From: Alphaproteobacteria bacterium UBA6187
GTDB lineage: Bacteria > Pseudomonadota > Alphaproteobacteria > Rickettsiales > UBA6187
NCBI GenBank assembly: GCA_002422795.1
Contig: DITJ01000082.1
Span: 1 to 40,458 of the forward strand
Reading direction: 5' to 3'
Length of the DNA stretch: 40,458 nucleotides
The notes beneath the pieces were generated by a model. That model was given only the letters and a program-made list of their open reading frames with translations, did no database searches and had not been told where the DNA came from. Positions 32,122 to 40,421 of this stretch are shown here, in pieces. Both the position numbers and the translations under genes were made by a program. Every line of letters starts with the position of its first letter. The first letter of the stretch is position 1.

Positions 32122-32175
32122 TTTTTACCGACTTTCTCGCTGGCCATGACGGAGCGGGACATTCTTAAGTCAAAT

Positions 32176-32206
32176 TACTATAGAAATGAAAATGGGAAAC
32201 ACTATA
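32176..32206. repeat. Solo end fragment of the TATAGT/ACTATA element
   Basis: TAGAAATGAAAATGGGAAAC followed by ACTATA (32181-32206) matches the terminal arm of the 106-bp element at 37391..37496, and the fragment at 16571-16592. The left side reads TACTATAG. It lies in the 200-base gap before the end of pntB; the rest of that gap holds nothing recognisable apart from a short GC-rich palindrome near 32278-32294. Confidence 0.6.
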
Positions 32207-32321
32207 ATTTATTGCGCGATTGGTTATATAGCCCTACCCTTTTAGCACCAGTGTCTATAAGGAATTGGTCTTAGCGCTCTCCTCCTGGGAGGGGCAATTG
32301 AGCTAAAGAGCTATATTTATC

Positions 32322-33731
32322 CTAATGCCCGCCGCCTTCCAATGATTTAATGATAGATTCAGTTGTAGCTTTTGCATCACCAAATAACATTAAAGTATTT
32401 TCACGGAAGAATAATTCATTTTCAACACCAGCATAACCGGCAGCCATCCCCCTTTTCAGGAATAATACGTTGCGGGCTTTTTCAACATCAAGTATCGGCA
32501 TACCATAAATTGGTGAAGCTTTATTAGTTTTAGCGGCAGGGTTGGTTATATCATTTGCCCCGATTACAAACGCAACATCGGCTTTTGCAAATTCACGGTT
32601 TATTTCACTCTGTTCAAATACCTGATCGTAAGATACATTTGCTTCAGCAAGAAGTACGTTCATGTGGCCTGGCATTCTTCCTGCAACCGGATGGATTGCA
32701 TATTTTACTTCGATACCTTTTTTCTGTAATAAATCAGCCATTTCTTTTACGGCATGCTGCGCCTGCGCAACCGCCATACCATAACCTGGTACGATAATTA
32801 CCAGCTTTGCCTGCTCAAGCAGGAATGCTGCATCTTCACCGCTAACACTTTTTACCGCACTCATATCATGCTGTGATGCGTTATCCACACCACCTGCTTC
32901 ATTGCCAAAGCCGCCAAATATAACATTTATAATCGAGCGGTTCATAGCTTTACACATTACATAACTAAGTATTGCACCACTCGCGCCAACAAGTGCGCCT
33001 GTGATTATAAGCAGGCTGTTGCCAAGTGTAAAACCAATACCTGCCGCTGCCCACCCTGAATAAGAATTCAGCATTGAAACCACCACAGGCATATCCGCGC
33101 CGCCAATCGGGATGATAAGCAGGAAACCAAGTGCTAATGCAAGCACTGCCATATATAGGAAAATATCGTGGGATTGTGCATGATAAAACTGATAACCAAG
33201 ATATATAATTAAAATTGTTATTGCGGCATTTACTATATTCTGGCCGGTGAATTTTATTGGCTTGCCGCTCATTGTGCCTTGCAACTTGGCAAAGGCTATT
33301 AAAGAACCGGAAAAAGTTATAGCGCCGATAACCATACCAAGTGCCATTTCCACAAGGCTTGCTTGATTTATCTTGCCAACCTGGCCAATATTGAATGATT
33401 CGGGTGAAAATAAAGCTGCGCTTGCAACTAATACTGCCGCAAGACCTATCAGTGAATGAAAGGCTGCAACTAATTGCGGCATAGCCGTCATCTTTATTTT
33501 CAGGGCAATAACAGCGCCTATTGCGCCTCCTAATAATATTAATGCAATTACAATCTGCTGGTTGTGAAAATTAAAACCCTTAATAGTTGTGCCGATGGCA
33601 ATAACCATACCAATAATGCCGAAAAGATTGCCAAGGCGAGCACTTCTTGGGGAGGCTAATCCTTTAAGGGCAAGGATAAAGAAGATGGCTGCTACTAAGT
33701 ATAATATTGAAGAAAGGTTATCCATTTGCAT
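32322..33731 (-). CDS. pntB: NAD(P) transhydrogenase subunit beta PntB
   Basis: 469-residue membrane subunit. The N-terminal two thirds form about nine transmembrane helices. The C-terminal dIII domain binds NADP(H): VKSVSGEDAAFLLEQAKLVIIVPGYGMAVAQAQHAV (GYGxAVAQ motif) and AFVIGANDITNPAAK, DVEKARNVLFLKRGMAAGYAGVEN. With PntA1 and PntA2 it couples proton entry to hydride transfer from NADH to NADP+. The gene is third in the pnt set; a 150-base word-repeat palindrome separates it from pntA2. Length is normal. Confidence 0.96.
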   Translation of the reverse strand: MQMDNLSSILYLVAAIFFILALKGLASPRSARLGNLFGIIGMVIAIGTTIKGFNFHNQQIVIALILLGGAIGAVIALKIKMTAMPQLVAAFHSLIGLAAVLVASAALFSPESFNIGQVGKINQASLVEMALGMVIGAITFSGSLIAFAKLQGTMSGKPIKFTGQNIVNAAITILIIYLGYQFYHAQSHDIFLYMAVLALALGFLLIIPIGGADMPVVVSMLNSYSGWAAAGIGFTLGNSLLIITGALVGASGAILSYVMCKAMNRSIINVIFGGFGNEAGGVDNASQHDMSAVKSVSGEDAAFLLEQAKLVIIVPGYGMAVAQAQHAVKEMADLLQKKGIEVKYAIHPVAGRMPGHMNVLLAEANVSYDQVFEQSEINREFAKADVAFVIGANDITNPAAKTNKASPIYGMPILDVEKARNVLFLKRGMAAGYAGVENELFFRENTLMLFGDAKATTESIIKSLEGGGH

Positions 33732-33751
33732 TCCTGTATTAGTAAAGAATA

Positions 33752-33900
33752 TTAGAGTGTGAGAATGTAAGAGTGTGAGGGCATAAGAATGTTGGAATAT
33801 TAGAATATTAGTGCGTATCCTAATTGCTACAATTTTATGTATTGTACTACATTCTTACGTACTCACACTCTTACATTCTCACATTCTTATACTCTAATAT
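33752..33900. repeat. Word-repeat palindrome between pntA2 and pntB (8-base unit)
   Basis: Left arm reads AGAGTGTGAGAATGTAAGAG with further octads (AATATTAG) to about 33812; right arm (33850-33900) carries ACTCACACTCTTACATTCTC and more as the complement. It ends directly at the pntA2 stop codon. The same word set is used at 36364..36456, so these two are true copies of one another while the other palindromes are not. Confidence 0.88.
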
Positions 33901-34331
33901 TATTTCTTTTTCTTAAACATCTGCAGCATGCGCTGCGTTACTATAAAGCCGCCAAATATGTTGATTGAAGCAATAAATATTGCCACCATGCCTAAAATGC
34001 TTGCAGTAGAGCCGAGCGCGGAGCCTACAGCCAATATTGCACCAACAACGATTATACTTGATATTGCATTTGTAACTGACATAAGGGGGGTGTGCAGAGC
34101 CGGAGTTACCTTCCACACAACATAATAACCAACGAAACACGCAAGTACAAAAACGGTTATGGCAAATATAAACGGATCAACACCGCTTACCATAACTTCT
34201 GAAACAACGGTTGCCGTTTCCGGCTGTAAATTCATCATACCTTCTGCAAGAGTTGCAGCATTTCCTGAGAGTTCCGCCGCTTTATTTGCCAAATCACTGG
34301 CGTTATTAACAAGCTGGTTTATATCGCTCAT
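33900..34331 (-). CDS. pntAB: NAD(P) transhydrogenase subunit alpha part 2 PntA2
   Basis: 143-residue membrane part of the alpha subunit with three to four hydrophobic segments (about 52-75, 80-100, 105-135), containing DPFIFAITVFVLACFVGYYVVWKVTPALHTPLMSVTNAIS, the conserved PALHTPLMSVTNAISGI region of the proton channel. The separate gene, split from the NAD-binding domain, is the three-subunit arrangement of alphaproteobacteria. It starts two bases after the pntA1 stop codon and surely shares its transcript. Confidence 0.95.
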   Translation of the reverse strand: MSDINQLVNNASDLANKAAELSGNAATLAEGMMNLQPETATVVSEVMVSGVDPFIFAITVFVLACFVGYYVVWKVTPALHTPLMSVTNAISSIIVVGAILAVGSALGSTASILGMVAIFIASINIFGGFIVTQRMLQMFKKKK

Positions 34332-34333
34332 TT

Positions 34334-35464
34334 CTATTTACTCTTATTATAGTTTGGATGTACGATTCTACCATCGTGAGTGATAAGGCAGTTTTGGATT
34401 ATCTCATCTTCAAAATCTATTTTTATTTTGTTCATTTTCTGGTTTACCATTAACTGAACAAAATTAAACAGGTTTCTTGCATAAAGCCTGCTTGAATCAT
34501 ATGGAACACGCGCCGGCATGTTATCATAACCGATAATTTTCACGCCAAACTCAGATACAATTTTATTGCGCTGGCTTAAAGCGCAATTTCCACCGGAGGC
34601 AGTTGCAAGGTCAACTATCACTGAACCGGGTTTCATATCTTTTACCATTTTTTCGGTAATAAGCTGTGGGGCGGGCCTGCCAGGGATTAATGCGGTGCAG
34701 ATAACAATATCATTTGCTTTGATAGTATCATGGATTAAAGTTGCCTGCTTCTTCTTATAGGCTTCAGACATTTCTTTGGCATAACCGCCCTTAGTTTCTC
34801 CTTCATCGGCTTCAGCGGGCACTTCCACGAATGTAGCACCAAGGCTTTGCACCTGTTCTTTTACAACTGAGCGTACATCGAACGCGGAAACAATTGCGCC
34901 CATTCTTCTTGCTGTGGCAATAGCCTGAAGCCCCGCCACGCCAGCGCCAAGTACAAGAACTTTAGCTGGCCTTATAGTGCCTGCCGCAGTTGTCATCATC
35001 GGTACAACACGGTCAAATTCAGCAAAAGCATCAACAACGGCTTTATATCCCGCAATATTACTTTGGGATGAAAGCACATCCATGCTTTGCGCGCGGGTAA
35101 TGCGTGGAAGATATTCCATAGCAAAAACAGAAATTTTGCTATCTGCATATTTTTTGATAATATTTGCTTCCTGGGATGCAAGCAAACCAACCAGAACAGC
35201 ACCGCTTTTCATAGCAGTTATATTGCCTGCAACTGGTGCCTGCACTTTAAGTACAATATCGGCCTCACTTAAAACCGCATTTGCCGTTGCGCCTATTTTA
35301 GCGCCAGCTTGTTTATAAGCTTCATCTGAAAAACCAGCCGCTTCACCGGATTCTTTTTCAATGTTTACTTCAATGCCAAGCTTAACATAATCTCCAATAA
35401 TTTCAGGTGTAATTGCTACCCTTCTTTCATTGGCATCTTTTTCTTTTATAACAGCAAGTTTCAT
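34334..35464 (-). CDS. pntAA: NAD(P) transhydrogenase subunit alpha part 1 PntA1
   Basis: 376-residue soluble dI domain that binds NAD(H). It has the alanine-dehydrogenase-like fold: KLAVIKEKDANERRVAITPE at the start, then the dinucleotide motif VLGAGVAGLQAIATARRMGA (about 172-191), FDVRSVVKEQVQSLGA, and GSVIVDLATASGGNCALS. The frame is open to 35479, but ATG 35464 gives the standard N-terminus and follows a GCGAGA. pntA2 starts two bases after the stop. It is the first gene of the transhydrogenase set. Confidence 0.95.
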   Translation of the reverse strand: MKLAVIKEKDANERRVAITPEIIGDYVKLGIEVNIEKESGEAAGFSDEAYKQAGAKIGATANAVLSEADIVLKVQAPVAGNITAMKSGAVLVGLLASQEANIIKKYADSKISVFAMEYLPRITRAQSMDVLSSQSNIAGYKAVVDAFAEFDRVVPMMTTAAGTIRPAKVLVLGAGVAGLQAIATARRMGAIVSAFDVRSVVKEQVQSLGATFVEVPAEADEGETKGGYAKEMSEAYKKKQATLIHDTIKANDIVICTALIPGRPAPQLITEKMVKDMKPGSVIVDLATASGGNCALSQRNKIVSEFGVKIIGYDNMPARVPYDSSRLYARNLFNFVQLMVNQKMNKIKIDFEDEIIQNCLITHDGRIVHPNYNKSK

Positions 35465-35550
35465 TCTCGCTAATCTCAACTATAAGTTTGAATTAATAGA
35501 CGTGTTGCAGTTTACTCAATTGGAATCAATAATCAAGATTTAATTATTGT

Positions 35551-35617
35551 TAAGTGGCAAGTTATAAATGGTAAGTGTTAATCGGAACTTATCTTTCTTA
35601 TCACTCATCACTTAATA
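35551..35617. repeat. Word-repeat palindrome between the ABC permease and pntA1 genes
   Basis: Left arm TTAAGTGGCAAGTTATAAAT plus TGGTAAGTG (about 35550-35579) is matched by the diverged complement ACTTATC...CACTCATCACTTAA (about 35587-35616). Octad spacing of AAGT words is visible in both arms. It occupies most of the 156-base gap upstream of pntA1 and ends just past the permease stop codon. Confidence 0.65.
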
Positions 35618-35620
35618 CTG

Positions 35621-36355
35621 CTACCCACGCTTAATTTCAATAGCCAGCACATTCATAAATAGCCAGAATATTATAATGGATATAAAATATGTTACGTTAC
35701 TAAGGCTTATAACTCCGCGGCTGATTTCCAGGAAGTTGGTAAGGAAACTGAATGAACTTATTGTATCAAGCAGTACTTGCGAAAAGCCAAGGGCGCTAAA
35801 GAAATTCAATATCACCGGCAAGCCGCTAATATTAAGCAGGAAGCAGATAGTTACGCTGATTACGAATGAAACAACCTGGTTTCTTGTAAGTGCGGATATG
35901 CAGGAGCCTATCGCTAAAAAGCCGCCAGCTTCCAGCACACTTGCAAGGTAACCTGCGAAAATAGCTCCGTTATCTGGGTTGCCAAGGTAATTTACCGTAA
36001 GCCACATAGGGAATGTAAGGAATAAAGCAACCGAGGCAAAAACCCAGGCTGCGAAATATTTACCAAGCACCGCTTCCAATGTTGAAATTGGCAGGGTCAT
36101 TAATAGTTCAATAGTGCCGCTTCTGCGCTCCTCTGCCCAAAGGCGCATGGATATTGCAGGTATAAGGAATAGATAAATCCATGGATGCCAGATAAAAAAT
36201 GAATCCAGGCTTGCCTGTCCTGCTTCAAAGAAATTCCCCATATAGAAGGTAAATAACCCGCTAAGTAGCAGGAATACTACAATAAATACATAGGCAACAG
36301 GGGTTTCAAAATAACCCAGAAGTTCACGTTTGAAAATGGTTAGTGTGTTGTTCAT
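35621..36355 (-). CDS. ABC-2 type transporter permease (GldF-like)
   Basis: 244-residue inner-membrane protein with six hydrophobic segments. It starts NTLTIFKRELLGYFETPVAYVF, followed by MRLWAEERRSGTIELLMTLPIS (about 70-91), the typical ABC-2/GldF signature, and AVLGKYFAAWVF. The ATPase gene lies 107 bases upstream on the same strand, so the pair forms one exporter; its substrate is unknown. In many bacteria such a pair is followed by a GldG-like auxiliary gene, which is absent here: the next gene downstream is miles away in function (pntA1 to the left). The reduced two-gene form is common in alphaproteobacteria. Confidence 0.88.
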   Translation of the reverse strand: MNNTLTIFKRELLGYFETPVAYVFIVVFLLLSGLFTFYMGNFFEAGQASLDSFFIWHPWIYLFLIPAISMRLWAEERRSGTIELLMTLPISTLEAVLGKYFAAWVFASVALFLTFPMWLTVNYLGNPDNGAIFAGYLASVLEAGGFLAIGSCISALTRNQVVSFVISVTICFLLNISGLPVILNFFSALGFSQVLLDTISSFSFLTNFLEISRGVISLSNVTYFISIIIFWLFMNVLAIEIKRG

Positions 36356-36363
36356 AAATTTAA

Positions 36364-36456
36364 GAAAGAATGTGAGAATATAAGAATGTTAGAGTGTTAG
36401 TAAATTCAGGCAATTTATAACAAAACTTACATTCTTACACTCTCATATTCTAAATA
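36364..36456. repeat. Word-repeat palindrome between the ABC ATPase and permease genes (8-base unit)
   Basis: Left arm AAGAATGTGAGAATATAAGA plus ATGTTAGAGTGTTAG (about 36366-36400); right arm ACTTACATTCTTACACTCTC plus ATATTCTAA (about 36425-36453), separated by an AT-rich loop. It uses the same words as 33752..33900 and again lies between two co-directional genes of one functional unit. Confidence 0.85.
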
Positions 36457-36462
36457 CTCTCC

Positions 36463-37389
36463 TTAATTTGTTAGCTCCCTAAATGCCTCATCAAGCGCGC
36501 CTTTCCTTGAGTAAAGCTCTTCAATCTGGTATTTTTGCCTATATAACATGTCACTTATATCGGGAAGGATATATTTGCCGTTTTTAGGAAAGGCTATTAC
36601 GCTATTTTGCCCTTCCATTTTAACTTCGGCTATATCTTGCAAAGCGCGTATATCATGCAATATTTTATCGGCTGATTCATTTTTTAGTTTGATAACTACA
36701 GAATTATGGCTGCTTGCTTTCCGGGTGATTTCATCGGTAGTTCCGCTTGCAACAATTTTTCCGCCCGCTATAACTATTGCGCGGCTACAGATTGCCTCAA
36801 CTTCTTCAAGTATATGGGTGGAAATTATTATAGCCTTATCCTTTGCCATGGATTTTATAAGCTCACGCACTTCATGCTTCTGGTTAGGGTCTAGCCCATC
36901 GGTAGGCTCATCAAGTATAAGCACTTCTGGATCGTGGATAATAGCCTGGGCAAGTGCTACGCGCCTTTTAAAACCTTTGGATAAAGTATCGATATTTTGC
37001 TTCAGGACTTTAGAAAGATGTAGTTTCTGGATAACAAAATCCATACGCTCTTTCAATTTATCGCCTTTCAGGCCACGGATTTCACCCATAAAACCAAGGA
37101 AGGTTTCCGGGGTCATGTCGTTATATAAAGGGCCTCCTTCGGGAAGGTAGCCGATTCTTTTACTTGATTCAACCCTGTTTTTTAATACATTAAAACCGCA
37201 TACTTCTATTTCACCTGAAGTTGGCGGGAAATAGCCCGTAATCATGCGCATGGTGGTAGTTTTTCCAGCTCCATTGGGGCCAAGGAAGCCTAAAACCTCT
37301 CCCTTATTTACAGAAAATGATAGACCGCTAACAGCCGAAAATGAGCCGAATTTTTTACTTAAGTCCGTTATAGATACCAGTGATTCCAT
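36463..37389 (-). CDS. ABC transporter ATP-binding protein (GldA-like)
   Basis: 308-residue ATPase. Walker A is LGPNGAGKTT (about 37-46), the Q-loop is in GYLPEGGPLY, the signature is the variant LSKGFKRRV (about 139-147) where LSGGQ is usual, as in the GldA/CcmA-type group, Walker B is VLILDEPTDGLDP (about 159-171), and the switch His is in STHILEE. A C-terminal 80-residue domain follows, as in bacitracin or Na+ exporter-type ATPases. It works with the permease at 35621..36355. The start codon directly abuts a 106-bp palindromic element that supplies the sequence in front of the ATG. Confidence 0.92.
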   Translation of the reverse strand: MESLVSITDLSKKFGSFSAVSGLSFSVNKGEVLGFLGPNGAGKTTTMRMITGYFPPTSGEIEVCGFNVLKNRVESSKRIGYLPEGGPLYNDMTPETFLGFMGEIRGLKGDKLKERMDFVIQKLHLSKVLKQNIDTLSKGFKRRVALAQAIIHDPEVLILDEPTDGLDPNQKHEVRELIKSMAKDKAIIISTHILEEVEAICSRAIVIAGGKIVASGTTDEITRKASSHNSVVIKLKNESADKILHDIRALQDIAEVKMEGQNSVIAFPKNGKYILPDISDMLYRQKYQIEELYSRKGALDEAFRELTN

Positions 37390-37390
37390 G

Positions 37391-37496
37391 TATAGTATTT
37401 CCCATTTTCAATAATGATGCGTCAATCATCGTCTCATGTAGCTCACCTACACATCGCCTCGATTTCCTATCATTATTGAAAAGCGAAAACACTATA
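37391..37496. repeat. 106-bp palindromic element TATAGT...ACTATA
   Basis: Left arm TATAGTATTTCCCATTTTCA plus ATAATGAT (37391-37418) pairs imperfectly with the inverse at about 37469-37496 (reading TATAGTGTTTTCGCTTTTCA plus ATAATGAT on the minus strand): 28 bases with a few mismatches. The core holds CATCGCCTCGATTTCCT, shared with 18633..18692 and 27466..27505. One base separates the left end from the ABC ATPase start codon (37387-37389). The rest of the gap to 37669 is AT-rich with nothing recognised. Confidence 0.88.
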
Positions 37497-37669
37497 AGTA
37501 GCTCCTGCTGAACTTGCAGTGGAAATAATATCTGCGGGCGCAGGCAATGTCAACCCGATGATAACTAAAATAAAAATCAAATTTAGTATAGACAAGGAAA
37601 CTGTATTACTTTCTATTTTATCCTGGAATATGCCTAACTATACAAACATGATAGCCCCGAACTATAAAG

Positions 37670-38998
37670 CTATACCAACTCTCCCGCTAAGCTGAACGGC
37701 ATAGTCTTTACTATTTTTACATGCCTGATTTTACCAAATATATCCTCATTACCCGGCATCACATGTACAGATTGCATATATGGGCTTTTGCCGATAAGTT
37801 GCTCGTCACGCCTGCCTTCCCTGTCAAATAGAACCGGCATAATCATGCCATCGCAGGATTTATTAAAAGCTATTTGCTGCTCCCTGATAAGCGCCTGGAA
37901 GCGTTGCAGGCGCTCATCTTTTACTTCTTCAGGAACCTGGTTTTCCATGTCTGCTCCCGGTGTTCCAGGGCGTGGACTGTATGTAAATGAATATGCCTGT
38001 GAAAAACCAACTGTTTTTGCAAGGTCTAAGGTATCTGCAAAATCTTGCTCAGTTTCACCAGGAAATCCGATTATAAAATCGGAGCTGAACTGCATATCCG
38101 GGCGGCTTTTGCGCAGGCGCTCGATAATTTTAAAATACTCATCCCTTGTATGCTTCCTGTTCATGGCGGAAAGTATTTTATTAGAACCAGATTGCACAGG
38201 CAAGTTTAAAAACGGCATAAGTTTTGGCTCAAGGCCATGTGCTTCATATAATTCTTCATGCATATCACGCGGGTGAGAAGTGCTGTAGCGGATGCGTTCC
38301 AAACCATCAATCTTGGCTAAATGATTGATAAGCATTCCAAGGTTCCAGGTTTTTCCGTCAAGCTCACCATGGTATGCATTAACATTCTGGCCAAGCAGGG
38401 TTATTTCTTTTGCGCCCCCTGCAACAAGGCGGATTGCCTCGCGGTAAATTTCCGGCACATTGCGGGAATATTCCGCACCACGAGTATAGGGAACTACGCA
38501 AAACGTGCAAAATTTATCACAGCCTTCCTGAATGGAAAGGCACGCAGATGCCCCTTGCGGCTTTGATTCTTCAGGCAATTGGTCGAATTTTTTGTCATGT
38601 AGTTCCAGGTTGATGGCGTGGCCGCTATCGCGCTGCACTTTGCCGACCAAATCCGGCAGGCTGCTATATGACTGCGAACCTACCACTACATCCACATAAG
38701 GAGCACGGCGGAATATTTCTTCGCCTTCAGCCTGTGCCACACAGCCAGCTACGGCAACAATCATTTTTTCGCCGTTTTTCTTGCGCTTGTTTTTTTCTTT
38801 ATTAATACGTCCAAGTTCGGAATAAACCTTTTCAGCCGCCCGCTCCCTGATATGACAGGTATTGAGGATTATCATATCCGCCCCTTCAGGCTGGTGCCAT
38901 TCTTCATAGCCCTGGGTGCGCATAACGTCTGCCATTTTGATTGAATCATAAATATTCATCTGGCAGCCATAAGTTTTGATATATAGTTTTTTAGCCAA
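37670..38998 (-). CDS. miaB: tRNA-2-methylthio-N6-isopentenyladenosine synthase MiaB
   Basis: 442-residue radical-SAM methylthiotransferase that adds the methylthio group to i6A37 of tRNAs reading UNN codons. The N-terminal domain holds the auxiliary [4Fe-4S] ligands Cys12, Cys48 and Cys86 (YGCQMN, NTCHIRERA, VAGCVAQAEG). The radical-SAM cluster ligands are Cys160, Cys164 and Cys167 (GCDKFCTFC). The C-terminal TRAM domain follows about residue 375. Length is normal. It depends on MiaA, which is not in the window. It lies upstream of the ABC genes with a 280-base gap and is divergent from the DUF1328 gene. Confidence 0.97.
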   Translation of the reverse strand: MAKKLYIKTYGCQMNIYDSIKMADVMRTQGYEEWHQPEGADMIILNTCHIRERAAEKVYSELGRINKEKNKRKKNGEKMIVAVAGCVAQAEGEEIFRRAPYVDVVVGSQSYSSLPDLVGKVQRDSGHAINLELHDKKFDQLPEESKPQGASACLSIQEGCDKFCTFCVVPYTRGAEYSRNVPEIYREAIRLVAGGAKEITLLGQNVNAYHGELDGKTWNLGMLINHLAKIDGLERIRYSTSHPRDMHEELYEAHGLEPKLMPFLNLPVQSGSNKILSAMNRKHTRDEYFKIIERLRKSRPDMQFSSDFIIGFPGETEQDFADTLDLAKTVGFSQAYSFTYSPRPGTPGADMENQVPEEVKDERLQRFQALIREQQIAFNKSCDGMIMPVLFDREGRRDEQLIGKSPYMQSVHVMPGNEDIFGKIRHVKIVKTMPFSLAGELV

Positions 38999-39182
38999 GC
39001 GGTTTCCCCTGTGTTAAAATATATGGGGAACATACCTAATTATCACAATAATTGCAAACAGGTTCCTAACTCTTCTAATCTTTAACAGCAAATTTATATC
39101 TTTTCCTTTATTCCACATTTCTTCCTTAGGCGCGTTTTCTTACACTGACAGTAAGGTAACAAGAAGATATGGAGGTAAGAAC

Positions 39183-39368
39183 ATGCTTAGATATGCATTA
39201 GGATTTTTTATTGTAGCTCTTATAGCTGCATTCTTAGGGTTTAGTGGGATTGCAATTATATCAGTAGAAATAGCCAAAATTATTTTCTTTATATTCCTGG
39301 TGTTATTCGTTCTTTCTTTAGTTGCAGGAATATTTAGAAATGAAATTAATTGGCCGCACCATAAATAA
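39183..39368 (+). CDS. DUF1328 (YtjA-like) small membrane protein
   Basis: 61-residue protein with two hydrophobic helices (about 4-25 and 30-52), matching the DUF1328 pattern: LRYALGFFIVALIAAFLGFSGIA, then AKIIFFIFLVLFVLSLVAG, and a short polar end. Function is unknown; family genes are often stress-induced in proteobacteria. A strong RBS GGAGG precedes ATG 39183. It is first of four small envelope genes in a row. The upstream 184 bases hold its promoter region, but no clear motif was identified. Confidence 0.9.
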   Translation: MLRYALGFFIVALIAAFLGFSGIAIISVEIAKIIFFIFLVLFVLSLVAGIFRNEINWPHHK

Positions 39369-39386
39369 TATTGATAAATAATAAAT

Positions 39387-39653
39387 ATGAAAAATGACAA
39401 TGAAAACAAGCTGCGTCAGCAAACTATTAAATGGTTTCTCTTTGTAATCATCCTATTTGTGGCAGGGATTTTGGTTTATTACACTTTTAATATTCCGGAA
39501 AGACGCAGCCCGGGTCGCAAAATAGGTGATGCAATAAATGAACTGGATTCCGGCGCAAAAAAAGCCGCACGTCAGTTGGAAGACCGCACACCCGCAGAAA
39601 AACTTGAAGATACTGTGAATGATGCAAAGGAAAAAGTTAACAATGCTGACTAA
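39387..39653 (+). CDS. Small single-span membrane protein, hypothetical
   Basis: 88 residues: a short charged N-terminus (KNDNENKLRQQTIK), one transmembrane helix (about 15-33, WFLFVIILFVAGILVYYTF), then an acidic and basic, probably helical tail with KIGDAINELDSGAKKAARQL and an EDTVNDAKEKV heptad-like end. Not recognised as a named family, though the tail resembles YtxH or DUF883-type amphipathic segments. It lies 18 bases after the DUF1328 gene and is likely co-transcribed. No clear Shine-Dalgarno is seen. Confidence 0.7.
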   Translation: MKNDNENKLRQQTIKWFLFVIILFVAGILVYYTFNIPERRSPGRKIGDAINELDSGAKKAARQLEDRTPAEKLEDTVNDAKEKVNNAD

Positions 39654-39777
39654 ACCTGGCTAGAAGATTAAGGGGGTGATGAATATTAAATCTGTCGCCT
39701 CCTTAGCTTTCTACCCGGGACTAAATTAAGAAAATTTATTTAATTAACCAATATTAACCCAAAACAGGAGAATACTA

Positions 39778-40032
39778 ATGTCAAAAATCCAAAGTAAATC
39801 CGCTGAATATAGTGATAATCTTAAATCTGAACAGATTGGTATAATGAATGAAGTTGCTGATAAAGTAAGGAGTGCCGGAAGGACTGTGCGTGAATTTTCA
39901 GATGATACCCAGGAAAAAGTAATGGAGTTGCGTGAGGCAGCAGAAAGCCGCTTGCGTGCAAATCCTTTAAGTACATCGGCCATAATATTTGCTTCCGGGA
40001 TTATACTCGGTGCTATTCTACGGAGAAGATAG
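39778..40032 (+). CDS. DUF883 (ElaB/YqjD-like) membrane-associated protein
   Basis: 84-residue protein: a long amphipathic helix (about 10-58, with EVADKVRSAGRTVREF and ELREAAESRL) followed by a C-terminal membrane segment, STSAIIFASGIILGAILRRR, the end pattern of DUF883. E. coli members ElaB and YqjD are stress-induced, inner-membrane anchored and bind ribosomes; the role here is inferred from family only. RBS CAGGAG precedes ATG 39778. The stop codon overlaps the GTG start of the next gene by one base, as in the E. coli yqjD-yqjE pair. Confidence 0.87.
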   Translation: MSKIQSKSAEYSDNLKSEQIGIMNEVADKVRSAGRTVREFSDDTQEKVMELREAAESRLRANPLSTSAIIFASGIILGAILRRR

Positions 40033-40421
40033 TGGATATTGTAAAAGATTTATTATCCGTGATGAAAACAATGGTTGAATCCAAAGTTCACCATGGAAAA
40101 CAAGAGCTGGAAGGGCGCTTATTGTTCTGGGCTTTAAAAGGCACATTAAGCGTCCTGGCGGTGATATTCATCTCAATTTCATTGTTTACCTGGCTTACTA
40201 ATGTTCTTTCAATGGCTCATTTGGCAGCTTTGATGACAGCTATTATATGTATTCTTGTGTATATCCTTATTGGTTTCATACAAACACAGTTTAATAAGAG
40301 GATGCACAATAAACATGATGAATGGTTATTGGTGGTGATGCCGTTAGTAGAAGCCTTTATTGAAGGTGTTAATACAGAGAAAAAAACAAAGAAAGAAAAG
40401 GATATTGAAAAAGATATTTAG
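40032..40421 (+). CDS. YqjE-like (holin superfamily III / DUF1469) membrane protein
   Basis: 129-residue protein with two hydrophobic segments (about 36-58 and 62-84), a preceding amphipathic part (MKTMVESKVHHGKQELEGRLL) and a charged tail ending KKTKKEKDIEKDI. The pattern and its place after a DUF883 gene fit YqjE-like proteins. The start is GTG 40032, overlapping the preceding stop by one base, which implies translational coupling. It is the last gene; the final 37 bases of the window hold nothing recognisable. Confidence 0.78.
   Translation: MDIVKDLLSVMKTMVESKVHHGKQELEGRLLFWALKGTLSVLAVIFISISLFTWLTNVLSMAHLAALMTAIICILVYILIGFIQTQFNKRMHNKHDEWLLVVMPLVEAFIEGVNTEKKTKKEKDIEKDI

Noticed and set aside
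33752..33900. CRISPR-like array, because short words recur at regular spacing
   Set aside because: The words are 8 bases long without spacers, degenerate, and arranged as inverted arms; no cas gene is present.
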